Shown piece after piece: positions 8,237 to 19,249 of a stretch of 64,000 nt of DNA. The notes beneath the pieces are model-generated. The model worked only from the letters and a program-made list of their open reading frames with translations. It was not told where the DNA came from and did not search any database. Position 1 is the first letter of the stretch, and every line of letters begins with the position of its first letter. The position numbers and the translations under genes were made by a program. Source of the DNA: Hermatobates lingyangjiaoensis (Eukaryota; Arthropoda; Insecta; Hemiptera; Hermatobatidae); contig JAPFBL010000084.1 in the NCBI GenBank assembly GCA_026182355.1, positions 13,789,001-13,853,000 of the forward strand, given 5' to 3'.

Positions 8237-9994
8237 CTAAAATAAAAGGTTTCTCAAGAAACTAAAATTGAAATAAACAACTTTACTTTTAGTTTATTAA
8301 GTTTGTTTATTTTTTAATTATAAATATCAAATTTACTGTTATTTTTTTACAAGAAAGTAATAAACCCTTCAGAATTTCTTTACATGAAAAACAAATTTAA
8401 GTACTGGTTTTTGGCTCATTTTACTAAATCCATTTAATTTTACTTTTAAAATAAAGAACAAGGATAAAAATAGTACTAGAGATTCCATTAATGATTTCTA
8501 ACCACTAAATGACATGATTTTGATATTAATTTGATGATTCAATAAAATATAACTTTTTTTAAGCTATAAGTGATTTTAAATGGTAAAAACCTCTTTCATT
8601 TGATCCAAAATTGAATTTTGTCTTTCTGAAACACTAGAAGCACACTCATATAAATGAGTTTGAAGTTTTCGACACATTCTATATAAAGCAGACGGGTCCA
8701 GTCGTTCCAAAATCTCAGGATCTCTGTTTGAGGGTTGGTTCACAGTTGAACGCATGATAGGTACGAAAGGCGGTATAGTCTAGAAGAAATTTGCATTGAT
8801 ATATTATATAAACCACAACTTCTTATGTTATTAAACATTTAAAATTGCAAGACTAATTCAAAAAACCATTCGTAACCAAACAAACAAACACTCCTTCAAA
8901 ACACAGCACTTCAAGCAAGAGATCTTAAAACAGTTTCATTTACTAATCATGATTAAATTAGAGAATAATTTATAATATTAAATCAGCAATTGATGTATTT
9001 ATAGAGTTTCACTTTTTTGGATGAGTAGTATACGAATAAAGAGTAACCATTTGGTACCACACACAAACATTTGAGCAGAATATTTCAACAAATATATATT
9101 CATGGACTCTTGACTATAACCACAATATTACTTTATGCAAAAGTTTACTTTTATACAAACTACAATTCGTTATTGTTTTACCAAAACACAAATTCAAACT
9201 ACATTTTGTTTTACAAAGGACTAATAAGGAAATTTATTTTCCCTAAGTTAAAAGTTGTTTGGATTAAATAATTATTATAACTAACTCACTCTGTACATCT
9301 AAATAATCGGGATAACTAATGAATTACCTTCACAATTACTAAAATAAATAAATTGAAATTTCCAACACAGGAAATCGAAACTGCAGGATCAAAAATATAT
9401 TTCATCATATAGTTTTTAAATGACTTTTACCTATCTTCTTCATCATCCTATTGGTGACACTGACAAATTAGAGTGATGAAAATAACGAATTAATTTTTAC
9501 AAAAACTTATCACACATACCTGTAATCTTTGAATTTCAGGATCATCATTTGGATCCACTTTCACTGCTTGTTTCACTACAATAATATTGTGAGGGGTTGG
9601 ACGACTGGATTGTTTACGCAATGCAATCTTTTTTGTTTGTGATGCTAACAAACTGCCAGCACTACCTAGACTTTTCGCTCTGCTTAGATGTTTGGCAAGT
9701 TTAGGTGAATCTATACGAAAACATTGCAAATTATGCATTTTATCAGACTAAAAAATTCCTAAATAATACCATTATGCATATACCTCCAATTGGACGATTA
9801 ACTGTATAAGGTATGTACGGTACATCAGCATCTGAACAGACACTCAGACCAGGCGAACAGCTACCCGGGCGTGAGACTTCTACGTTGTCTGTATTTTGCT
9901 CTGGCACAGATTTTCCTCTTCGCAATTGAGATGTTCTATAATTTTTGACATCTTGATTAATTTGACTCACCTGTGAACTTTGGTCAGCACCCAT
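8021..9994 (-). CDS. BORCS5: BORCS5 (myrlysin), BORC complex subunit 5
   Basis: Four coding exons joined 9994-9784, 9710-9520, 8779-8591 and 8236-8021 give 268 residues and a stop. BORC is a lysosome-surface complex that recruits the GTPase ARL8 and so drives kinesin-dependent lysosome positioning; this subunit anchors by N-myristoylation. The start MGADQS fits the myristoylation signal (Gly2, Ser6). The conserved middle and end match the known family: EIQRLQTIPPFVPI (compare VIKLQEIPTFQPL in human), an HLYECASSVSERQNSIL helix, and LNNQLPPDDRLEPF near the C-terminus. All three introns are GT-AG and keep the frame. The protein is about 70 residues longer than the human one, the extra length being a Ser/Arg/Pro-rich N-terminal part. 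Confidence 0.88.
8591..8779 (-). CDS. BORCS5: BORCS5 coding exon 3
   Basis: Residues 135-197, phase 0 at both ends. Begins TIPPFVPI, the most conserved motif of the family. The acceptor is TTTCTTCTAG and the donor GTTTTT, a weak site but the only one that keeps the frame. Confidence 0.85.
9520..9710 (-). CDS. BORCS5: BORCS5 coding exon 2
   Basis: Residues 71-134. The acceptor is TTCGTATAG and the donor GTATGT. It encodes a basic, Ser-rich stretch, then the conserved block ending EIQRLQ. Confidence 0.85.
9784..9994 (-). CDS. BORCS5: BORCS5 coding exon 1
   Basis: Residues 1-70 plus one base. The start context is TTGCAATGG and the donor is GTATAT. The exon contains an internal perfect donor-like CAG-GTGAGT after codon 8 (cut before 9970). 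Most of the exon encodes low-complexity, poorly conserved sequence. Confidence 0.8.
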
Positions 9995-12650
9995 TGCAAC
10001 TTAAATCATTACTTAAAAGTGACAATAAAAGACTTTATACGCTTAATCTTGAGTGATTTAATATAAAGAAAGGAAAAGAAAATTTATTTAAACACCACAA
10101 CACTCTTAATAAACATGAAGGAACAAGTTCAGGGGATGATTGTTTCTTACACAAGGGTAACCTACTATATAGTAACCCAATTATAAACTCTAGGGCAGTG
10201 TCGTTTACCTTGACATGAATTACTCTCTGCTGAACCTCAGACCCTGTAAACTAGGGATATAGTGCTAACGTGAAATTTCTCTGACTTTTATAGTGCATAA
10301 TTCTTGAGTTAATTTTCAAATTGTATTAGTTATTTACTAGTCATTTAACAAAGTGAATTATCAACTTACATGATTAGTGTGTGTCAAGGAATGATCAAGG
10401 AATTAATTAATTTGATATTTAAAGAAGCAGAATGTTTTGAGGTGATAATTGTTTATACGTTTGTTCTTGTTATGCTATTGTATATTGCTTTTCATACAAT
10501 CTTAACATATTACAATATTAAATAAGTCATTTTGCATGTATTCAAATATTTCTGTTTAAACATTGCCCTTCGATGTTCTAGATATTTCTTCAGATGGAAA
10601 ACCAGTTGGTTAAATTCGTTATTTAATGAACAAAAATTATGTTATAAATATGTGTCATACTTCTGTCACCAATCTATATAATCTCAACATAAATCGTTTA
10701 AACAAATTAATTTTGTGAACAATTTCTTTCAAATTAGTAAACTTAAAGAACTTGAAACTTCACTAAAAACACTTTACAGTTGTGTTCACCCAAATTTGAT
10801 TTATCACCCCGTTTTAAGTTATCTTACTAATTAAAAACAAAAAATGCTTTGCACGTAGTTGATCTTTGTTATTATATTTTAGAGTGGACATATGTAGGTA
10901 ATACTTCTAGTCAATCCTGTGCCCTAAGATATTTTTTTTTAAAAATAATATTTGAACTGTTTAAATAATATTAGTTTATTTAATATTAATCCTGATAATG
11001 AACCTGTAAAAACGACTGTTTCATAAAGAATTTTTTAATTAATATGATAGCATTCTTGTGTTTAAGTGAATATTAGAGTTCAAGGGGTGGGGAAAATGTT
11101 AAAAGATAAGACAGATTTATTGATATTGTATTTATAACTTTTAAAAAGGATCAATTTACCTTAAACTAAATTTATGGAAATAAATACCTCTTCTATTTAT
11201 ATCTCATATTATTTAATATCTTGCTGCGTATAGTATTTTGATTATTGTCATTCGAGAATGGTTTCACTGTCATCAAGAATTTGTTCGTGGTACTGTTAAA
11301 GAAATCGACAGATACATAGAACAGGCAGAATGCATGAAATGACGTTAAACATTGAACATCTTAATTAGAAAGAATATATATGATATATTCTTCAATTAGA
11401 AAGATTGTTTTTTAAATATGATTAGGATTGACAACTTAAACAGTCATTAGAGCGACTAGTAGCCTTTAAAATAGAGGAATGTCATACTGAAAAGCATAAT
11501 GCACTTAAAATGGTGATTGACAAAATAAAAATAGTTGCATGATTCAATTTATATTTTGAATTTTAATTGAATTCAGAGAGGTAATGTAACTTATAAGACA
11601 GTGTGATTATAAAAGTTAAATGTTAATGCATGAAACCTGTTATTCTATAAAATTCATTATCTTAATGATGTAAATGTCCTTTTAACATAATTGCTATAAG
11701 TCTAAGAGAATTCTTATTATTATTTTACCTCTCTGATTATTATTAACAAATATTAAAAATATGTATGGATTTTTCTTTTTATCAATAAGTGAGTTCAGCG
11801 ATCCTTTGAGTTTCTATGACATCATATTCTCGCAGTTATCATTTAAATTAGTTATTTTTACTTATATTGTGAACTTCGGAGGTTATCAGCATCGATATCT
11901 CCAGTATTATACATCTGTGCAAATGACCAGAAACCCCTTTCTCTAATGAACCCCTTCGTAGGAGCTTCTCCTGAAAGATGCTCCTCAGATACTCTGTTGC
12001 AAAGAGTATCCACAAGGTTTTTTGAAGTCGTTTGACCGAGGACTGTCCTTTAAATTGAATGTGTGTAGTTACTTAGTTGGTAACAATATGACCCATATTG
12101 TTTGTAGAGTCACTGCAGATCGGAGGTTGATTTAAATTTCTGTGGACTGTTTTGAGTCCATATGGTGTGGTATTTTCGTACTGAGTTACATCCTGCCGCC
12201 TTTACCTCCAGGCCATTGTGAGGAAGTTTTCAACTATTTGCACTGCTTGAGTTGAATCCCTCAGTCACTAGAAATCCATTGGAAAACAATATTCTCCTGT
12301 TTCAAGTTAACGAATGATTGATGAATCACTGATATTCGGAAGAAATTAGATAGTCTAAAGACACTTGAGTGGGTTTCTTCCGAAGATGTAATTATTTTTT
12401 GTTATAGCTTTGAATTGTCCCGCCGAAGTCTCTTTCATTTCTCCTAATCTTCTTAGCTTTCACCTTTGAAAGACAAAGTGTGCTCGGAACATTCCTTCAG
12501 TATTTTGAATTTATATCAATATCCCACTATTCCTCCTCAGAGTTTTGTTCAAACTCCCTCTAGTCATCAAGTTTTGGATTTTGATTACTCAATTAATACA
12601 ACAAATTAATATATGTTATGATGAAAGTAACAAGAGTATGAAAGTTTCAC
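9995..12650. other. upstream DNA of BORCS5, no gene seen
   Basis: Promoter and 5' UTR of BORCS5 should lie just above 9994 but show no clear TATA box or initiator I would defend. The rest is AT-rich with no recognisable protein or repeat. Confidence 0.4.
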
Positions 12651-12685
12651 GTCTTGGTGTCATTTACATGGCTGTATAATACTGA

Positions 12686-12720
12686 AGATAACCGTTAGGT
12701 TGAAACCAGTTTTAATTTAA
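12686..12720 (+). ncRNA. decayed hammerhead-like motif
   Basis: CUGAAGA, extra U, stem II AACC/GGUU, GAAACC. Flanks do not form stem I and no PLE protein is nearby, so this is probably an old PLE relic. Confidence 0.35.
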
Positions 12721-15397
12721 AAATGTGTGCTTCAGACTCGGCTATAGCAGATTGATGTTTTGTAACGTGGAGTTGTTTTGCCGCGTTACGAAACTAATTT
12801 ATGAGAGACCCAATTAAATTCCTACAAATGAGAAAAGCAACACAGTGCCCGTGATGTGACCAAGGTGGACCTCCTCGCGGATTAGGGCTTCCACGACCTA
12901 CATCAACAAGAGTAATAAGAATATTCTAAGGAACTATTGGAAGACTGGTGATCACTTGAAAAAGAGATGCCACCAAGTCATCTATGAGTAGCTGATAAGA
13001 TTCCCTCAAGTGTGTCGGACTTATTTGAAAAATGACATAGTGATAGTGAAAATATTTCTCCAAATATAGATAATAGTGATAATGTAAGAGTAAGGCGAGA
13101 TGTAGGAGGAGGTCCAGGAATTCTAGTTCTAGTGTTAGTAGTAATAATAATGAGGTGCATTATATACAAGCACAACGTGCAGGGTAGGCAGAGTTTTGTT
13201 TTGAATATACTCATTTAATTAATACATGGGGGCCATGTATTAATTAATGGTATATAATTGCCACTCCCAAAACTATTGTAATGACTAAAGTTATGCTAAC
13301 TAGTTGGCGTGTATTCCAGTAAGTGCTTTTAGTTTTTGGATGACGTTTGCGGAATATAAAAATCTACCTCAAGGTACCTGTGTTGTCAGTGTCGAGTGAA
13401 ACTTAAATCTTAAATAGATTTAAGAGTAGTTTCGATACGGGTACTAGTATAACATCTAGTGCGAATAATACACAAGCAGTGTTTGGTCTGGTTGCTATAC
13501 CATAGGTTTAAATAAACATATTCTTTTACGTAATTATAAAAATACAACGAAATCATGCAAAATTTATCTGTATTGATATTTTTTTTTATTCATGAGACAC
13601 ATGATATTCCTTCGCGTTTATGGGGACATCATAAGTTTGATTCTTCTATTCCAACCTGTGTTGGAATAAGTCGTTCCTTAAAATTCTATGCTGGCATAGT
13701 GATGCCGTTTAATAAAAATGATGAAGATAAAAATGTTTCAACTGATTGGTCTGACTTGGATGGAATTTGTCAGAACGTTTAATTATTTAGATCACATTGA
13801 AAAACTGTGTCAGTGTGTTCAATGTGTCACAGTTACCGTTATGCTATGCAATGGGGAATGAAAAAGTCTTGAAACAGAAGGATAAAAAAATAAAGACAAA
13901 CAGAATACTGATAGGGTAAAATACTCCCCGAAACGAATTCACGATGAAGAATCTTTCCACCCACGTGTGGAGACCCTAGGAAAGAACTATTCTGTTGTGC
14001 CCTTCTTAGTTCCTGCCATGAGAGAAAACCATCACGTAGAACCCCTCCCCCTCCCTCACGACGAGATAAAGCCACATATAAAGGTAATTTTTAAATTAAC
14101 TTCAGCTGATTAGAACATGTTCATGGTGCGCCAAAGATGGATTTTTGCACTGACTCTGAAATTCTGGTACGAATTATCTATATGTAATCTTTTTTCTGTA
14201 TTAATATCTATTCAACTCAGAAAACCAATCGTACAAATTTATGTGAATTGAATGATTAATTTTATTATTTAAATATTCTTAATTATTGACTAAATAATGG
14301 TTGTTAATTTGAATTATTTGTGTTAGAATGTCAAAATGGTTTCCATTGAATTACTATTTATTAATGTACAGATAGGAAAGTAGTTACTTGTTATCAGAAA
14401 TTCAATATTCAAAAGTCATACAATTAGCTATAAATAATAGTGAGTTTCAAAACCATATAATTCAATACTTTGTAGTATTTATTATTTTTGAAATTTTTTT
14501 GCATTATTGACAGGAATTTTGTATTCTTATCAATTCTCCTTGTAGTATTTCCCATGACATGTTTATCTTGGAATAATGAACACATTCCACCTGGAACCTC
14601 GTGCTTAAAATGATATCATTGTAGTTACGAATGCGTGTGTCTGACTGAAATATTAGAATAATGCAAATGATTGACTGAAAAAAGACACAACAGTAACATT
14701 ATCTTGGAATTCGGCTGACACATTTTAGTTTTAAAAGCCCTGTATCATGGGTCTGTTATAATTGAAGATTGAAATCCACCCAGTCTCTGTAAACTTAATG
14801 CCAACAACAAAATAGGTGATAAAACAACCAGGAACCAGGAGAATAATATTAAAACATGGCATCATTTTAAGATTATGACATCTATCTCTATAACAACAAA
14901 TGTATCTAGCAATGTTTCTTACAACACTAGTCTTCCCATTAGTATTTAAACCAAACATGTAACTGATCTTATGAAATGTAATCGTTGGATATAAACTTTA
15001 ACCAGATGACAACACACCTTTATTATTTTGGTGTAAATATGTTTAAAGATATTCATCCCCCGCTTCAACCCGGAATACCATTTAATTTATCCTATAATGC
15101 ATTTCTGAATGTATGTATTATTCCATTGTATCCCTCACATATAGATTTACCACGCAGTAATTATTATTGCCTAAAATTGTCGAACCGCTGGGTTATATGT
15201 TGTAATAATTGTAAATTTGGATAGCAGTCCTTTAAGCATATATTATTAATGAATAAGTATTTATTGACAGCATAATCCCCAAGTTATACAATATTGGGGT
15301 AGTCGTACAAAGATGACTGGGGCTCTCCACCAGGCATCTTCCCCTTCGCCCATTAATAAATTATAGTAACAGATCTATACCTAATAGAATTTTACTA

Positions 15398-15400
<3 letters not shown>
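12721..15400. other. no gene seen
   Basis: Contains several open frames of 75-80 codons (for example 13555-13782), but none has recognisable motifs, conserved composition or neighbouring exons. No repeat family was recognised. Confidence 0.4.
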
Positions 15401-15428
<28 letters not shown>

Positions 15429-15525
15429 TTCAATCTGCATAAGTAGTCTGGATTTGATATATGATTGGTTGTTTCATGACCAAGTGACTTGATTGTGTTT
15501 GCCTTATGGAGTGGGAGTAGTGGGG

Positions 15526-15683
15526 GTTCTTGAAGTTGTAGGTTGCCAGCTCTAATGAAAGCCACGTACTTCTCTTCTATGAAGTAACTTCTGTCCGTAT
15601 GACTATAAGGGTCTTTATAATATTCGTCATGCTGTCAAAGTACGTGGCTTTCAGTAGAACCGGCAACCTACAGCTTCAAGAAC
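15526..15683. repeat. inverted repeat, 44-base arms
   Basis: Arms 15526-15569 and 15640-15683 pair over almost their full length (GTTCTTGAAG.../...CTTCAAGAAC), with a 70-base centre. It sits 100 bases right of a (TA)n tract (15403-15428), as the PLE foldbacks do, but carries no PLE protein or hammerhead core. Confidence 0.6.
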
Positions 15684-15947
15684 AATCACTCCAACAAAAT
15701 CATTTCTTTTTTCTTTAAGCTGTATTGTTACTTGAGTTCTTCATCTGTTTCGTTACCTTCCTTCTGGTTAAGTTTTGTTACCTTCTTATTTCTTAGTTTC
15801 TTTGCTCGCTGATAAAAGGATTATTGTAAAGGATTCACAGCATTTATTCCGATTGTTTTCCTTTTCCCTTGTGGTTTAAACTTCATTGATTGCATCACCT
15901 GTTTATTTGTAGTGATTTTTCTGCCTTCATACATATATACGTGTCAA

Positions 15948-16150
15948 TGGTCAAACCACAATAACAAATGAAAAAAAAAACTAAGATCTTTCAACCCTAA
16001 CAAGCTGTCTGAGTTGGGTTTTTGACTGTGACGAAGACCGCTTCTTACGGTTGAAAGATCTTCGTCTTTTTTTTTTTCGTTTTTTATTGTGGTTTGAACA
16101 TTGATTGTTGTTTCATGTTTTATTGTGAAATCTTGTTTTATATATATATA
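15948..16150. mobile_element. hairpin element, second terminal-hairpin class
   Basis: CAAACCACAATAACAAATG (15953) pairs with CGTTTTTTATTGTGGTTTG (16079-16097), and GATCTTTCAACC is mirrored by GGTTGAAAGATC inside. The right side continues to TTTCATGTTTTATTGTGAAA and then TATATATATA, a terminal hairpin different from the GTCC type. Relatives lie at 30365-30610, 35900-35990, 52035-52100 and 55138-55280. Confidence 0.55.
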
Positions 16151-16237
16151 CTTTTTTGATGAAAATACGATCCGAAATGGACAAATACAGTTCAATGTAC
16201 ATAAAGAAACGTAGAGAAATTAAAAACACACACTTAC

Positions 16238-16275
16238 AGTCTCTAATTTTCGGTTGAACCGTCTTCAGGAGAGAT
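16238..16275 (-). ncRNA. hammerhead ribozyme motif (PLE type)
   Basis: Core CUGAAGA, extra C, stem II GG/CC, GAAA, AUUA, then GAGACU. Stem I pairs its first four positions with UCUC. The GAAA box is intact, unlike the 5740-6070 relative. Confidence 0.55.
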
Positions 16276-16957
16276 AAGAAAGGGAAACTAAGCGCACTGG
16301 TACAGAGACGGTTGGAGACCAACAATGTTGCCACATACGAGCCCGGTCACAGGGAATAAGGTAGACAAGAATCAATTTAAGAAAAATTAAAATAGGAATA
16401 TGAAACATAATAATAAACACAAAAACAAATAAAGTAATAAAACTGAGGGATGAACAGAAGAAATGATACATAAATAAAAATTAAAATTTATGGACTAAGC
16501 TTTAATAAAAAATAGAGAATAAGACTTAAAATAAAAGCATAAAAACTAGATGCACTGACAAGAAACTAATAAAATGAAGCATTATCTCTTAAGATCATTA
16601 TCTTGGTTGCTCAATGCGCGTAGTACACCTGGCCTTAATCTTAAGAGATAATGCTTCATTTTATTAGTTTCTTGTCAGTACATCTAGTTTTTATGCTTTT
16701 ATTTTAAGTCTTATTCTCAATTTTTTATTAAAGCGTAGTCCATAAATTTTAATTTTTATTTATGTATCATTTCTTCTGTTCATCCCTCAGTTTTATTACT
16801 TTATTTGTTTTTGTGTTTATTATTATGTTTCATATTCCTATTTTAATTTTTCCTAAATTGATTCTTGTCTACCTTATTCCCTGTGACCGGGCTCGTATGT
16901 GGCAACATTGTTGGTCTCCAACCGTCTCTGTACCAGTACGCTTGGTTTCCCTTTCTT

Positions 16958-16995
16958 ATCTCTCCTGAAGATGGTTCAACCGAAAATTATAGACT
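16958..16995 (+). ncRNA. hammerhead ribozyme motif, one stem I change
   Basis: Mirror of 16238-16275. After AUUA the first stem I base is U where the left arm has G, which breaks the first stem I pair. Confidence 0.5.
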
Positions 16996-17158
16996 GTAAG
17001 TGTGTGTTTTTAATTTCTCTACGTTTCTTTATGTACATTGAACTATATATATATATATATATGATTCGTTACGATGGTGACCAATAGGAGAGTAGAGTTT
17101 GTAGGTCCATGCGTGCGGTCCCAGTTAGTTACCCGCTGCCCAGCGAAACCTCCGTTAT

Positions 17159-17430
17159 TAAGCCAATGAGTATAGTGGTTGCACAGTCCCTCTGTGATAT
17201 AAGAATATTGGCAGAAAACATGAGCCTCACTTTGCAGTGAACTCCTGTTCCCTTTCTATTTCTGATTTTTGTTGTGGTTGGGTGTTTGTTTATTTTTATC
17301 CGTAGCAGACAATAGACAAAACCAACACCCAACCACTAAAAAAATCAGAAATAGAAAGGAAACAGGAGTTCATTGCAAAGTGAGGCTCATGTTTTCTGCC
17401 AATATTCCTATTGACAGAAGGACTGTGCAA
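17159..17430. repeat. inverted repeat at the edge of a Jockey-like element
   Basis: About 110 bases (about 17165-17280) recur inverted at about 17310-17425, including TGAGCCTCACTTTGCA and its mirror TGCAAAGTGAGGCTCA. The right arm leads directly into the reverse transcriptase remnant. Confidence 0.65.
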
Positions 17431-18420
17431 CCTCTATATCCATCGTTCCTCTCATACCGCCAGTTTTTTGTAACTGTTAACAATACAAACTCGTCTACAG
17501 GACAAATGAGCAGAGGTGTTCCTCAGGGAAGTGTTCTGGGGCCCCTATTATATAACCTCTACACCTTTGACCTTCCTAAACCTCCTCCAGTTCTCCACCC
17601 CAATTCATCGAAAAAGATCCTGACTTTTGTTGGCTTTTATGCGGATGATACTGCGGTAGCCTTTAAGTCTGCATGCCTTGGTCACGCTGTTATGAAGCTG
17701 CAAAGCTACATAGATAGATTGACTGAGTGGTATTCTGACTGGCGGCTGCGGGTCAACCCGGATAAAAGTCGATATATCAGATAGCAAAGGTTCTACACGT
17801 CATCCTCTCCTTGTCTTCATTGGTGGAATTAGGATCCCATTTACAAGAGAAGTCCGCTATCTGAGATTTATTCTGGATAGCAGACTAACTTTCTAATCCC
17901 ATCTAGCAACCAAGCACAAACTGGGTACAGCGTCGCTGTGTCATTTATACCCCATCCTTAAATCAATGGATACTCCTCATGCGGTGAAGGAAGTTGTCTA
18001 CAAGGTGGTTATAAGAACTATCATGACCTATTGATGTTCTGTCTGGTACAACTCTGCGATAACTAACAAAAACCGACTCCCGATTGTCCAGAACAAATGT
18101 GCTCGCCTTATAGCCAATGCTCCTTTTTATGCCAGAAATGTCGATATCCAGCTTGATCTAAGGATGGAATCAATAGAAACTTACATTAGGCGTCGGACTA
18201 TCAATGAAGACAGAAAACTTCCCTTAAACTCTAACCTGCTAATAAGAACACTTTTACCCCAAATTCCCTGAAACCAATCCTCCTCCTCCGATAATCAGAT
18301 CACCAAATTCACGATAACTGACGACTTGAGACTCAAAGACCATACGACCACGAAACAACTCACCATAGACAGGACAGAAACTAACATATCGACCTACCCG
18401 ACAGACCTGAACAATTAAAG
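17404..18420 (+). pseudogene. Jockey/CR1-like non-LTR reverse transcriptase, 5'-truncated and broken
   Basis: The frame from 17404 to 17781 carries reverse transcriptase blocks: a FLSYRQFFVTVN strand, GVPQGSVLGPLLYNLY, and the catalytic YADDTAVAF box. After 17781 the frame shifts and continues as REVRYLRFILDSRLTF, then a thumb region (NKCARLIANAPFYARNVDIQ) up to about 18240. Stops lie in this part, and the endonuclease and RNA-binding parts are missing. The element copies itself by target-primed reverse transcription in intact form; this copy is dead. Family name (Jockey clade) is inferred from the motifs. Confidence 0.78.
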
Positions 18421-18779
18421 TAGTACAAACGGACAAGCAGGTGAACTCCTCTGGCTTGGAACTGCCTGACCCCAACGTGCATCAATGCACGGAAAATCTC
18501 GTTGTTCGTTGGTCAATGCCAATTTCATGCTTGGTTACCTTTTTTGAGAGTTTCTCTAATGTCCTGCAGGCTCTTCTGAGTTCCTCGGGGAATAAAAAAA
18601 TCAACTGGTCCAAACTTTTCCTTTCATGTTACACATTCTGACACTATTTATATCTAACACTATTTAATTACTAACTAAATATTGAGAGTTTTTAACTCTC
18701 AAAAAAGGAGACCAAGCATGAAATTGGTATAAAATTTTTAGAAACATATTTGCAAGAAGGATTGCTACCAACCTTTACT

Positions 18780-19020
18780 AATATATATACAAGTTCAAAG
18801 TCGAAGAAGCGTAACACACAGAGTAAAGAAAACACTTACAAACTCGTGAGTAAGACTGAGTGCTGATAAAATTATTTACTATATATATATAAACTAGAAT
18901 TTAAAAAAGAACACATAGAAAGGAAACCACTGAACTCACTACTATATTTCGATGTCCTCGTCTTCAGGAAAAGAAGTGAATCGCTCCAAAGGTTGATAAC
19001 GACTCTATATATATATATAC
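18780..19020 (-). mobile_element. PLE 3'-end fragments between (TA)n tracts
   Basis: Two short minus-strand PLE ends are separated by a short TA tract near 18880-18892. The second contains TATTTCGATG...CGTCTTCAGG (about 18950-18972), a hammerhead core with a weak stem II. No protein. Confidence 0.5.
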
Positions 19021-19132
19021 ATTATTGAAAATGACACCAAATTTAGCTGATACCTGTTTCTTAACAAGTTTCTCAATTTTTCTGAATAACACTCTCGTTA
19101 TTTCGTCTACACAATAAAGTACATCTCATATG

Positions 19133-19171
19133 GTCAACATGTTTCGAATGATCAACATTCATCATCAGGAC
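19133..19171 (-). ncRNA. hammerhead ribozyme motif, palindromic stem III
   Basis: Minus strand: GUC, core CUGAUGA, extra U, stem II GAAUG/CAUUC, GAAA, CAUGUU, GAC. GUC/GAC forms stem I; the stem III region ACAUGU is a perfect palindrome. Confidence 0.55.
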
Positions 19172-19249
19172 GTGAATAAGATCATCACGTGATCTGTAGT
19201 CCTGTAAGATTATCGACCTGTAAAACTAGGATACACAATAAGGGACATA

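Larger units (their letters stand above)
16141..17062. mobile_element. foldback pair of Penelope-like elements
   Basis: Arms 16189-16596 and about 16637-17044 are inverted repeats with a few differences. The 40-base centre reads WLLNARSTPGLNLKR and a stop on the plus strand, which is the PLE endonuclease C-terminus, so the right copy extends through the centre and the left copy is truncated earlier. Each arm has a hammerhead motif. The left outer end has the terminal hairpin CGATCCGAAATGGAC (16168-16182); both sides meet (TA)n. No complete protein is encoded. Confidence 0.8.

Noticed and set aside
13555..13782. 75-codon frame as a small gene
   Set aside because: No recognisable motif or splice partner, and frames this long are common in the surrounding AT-rich DNA.
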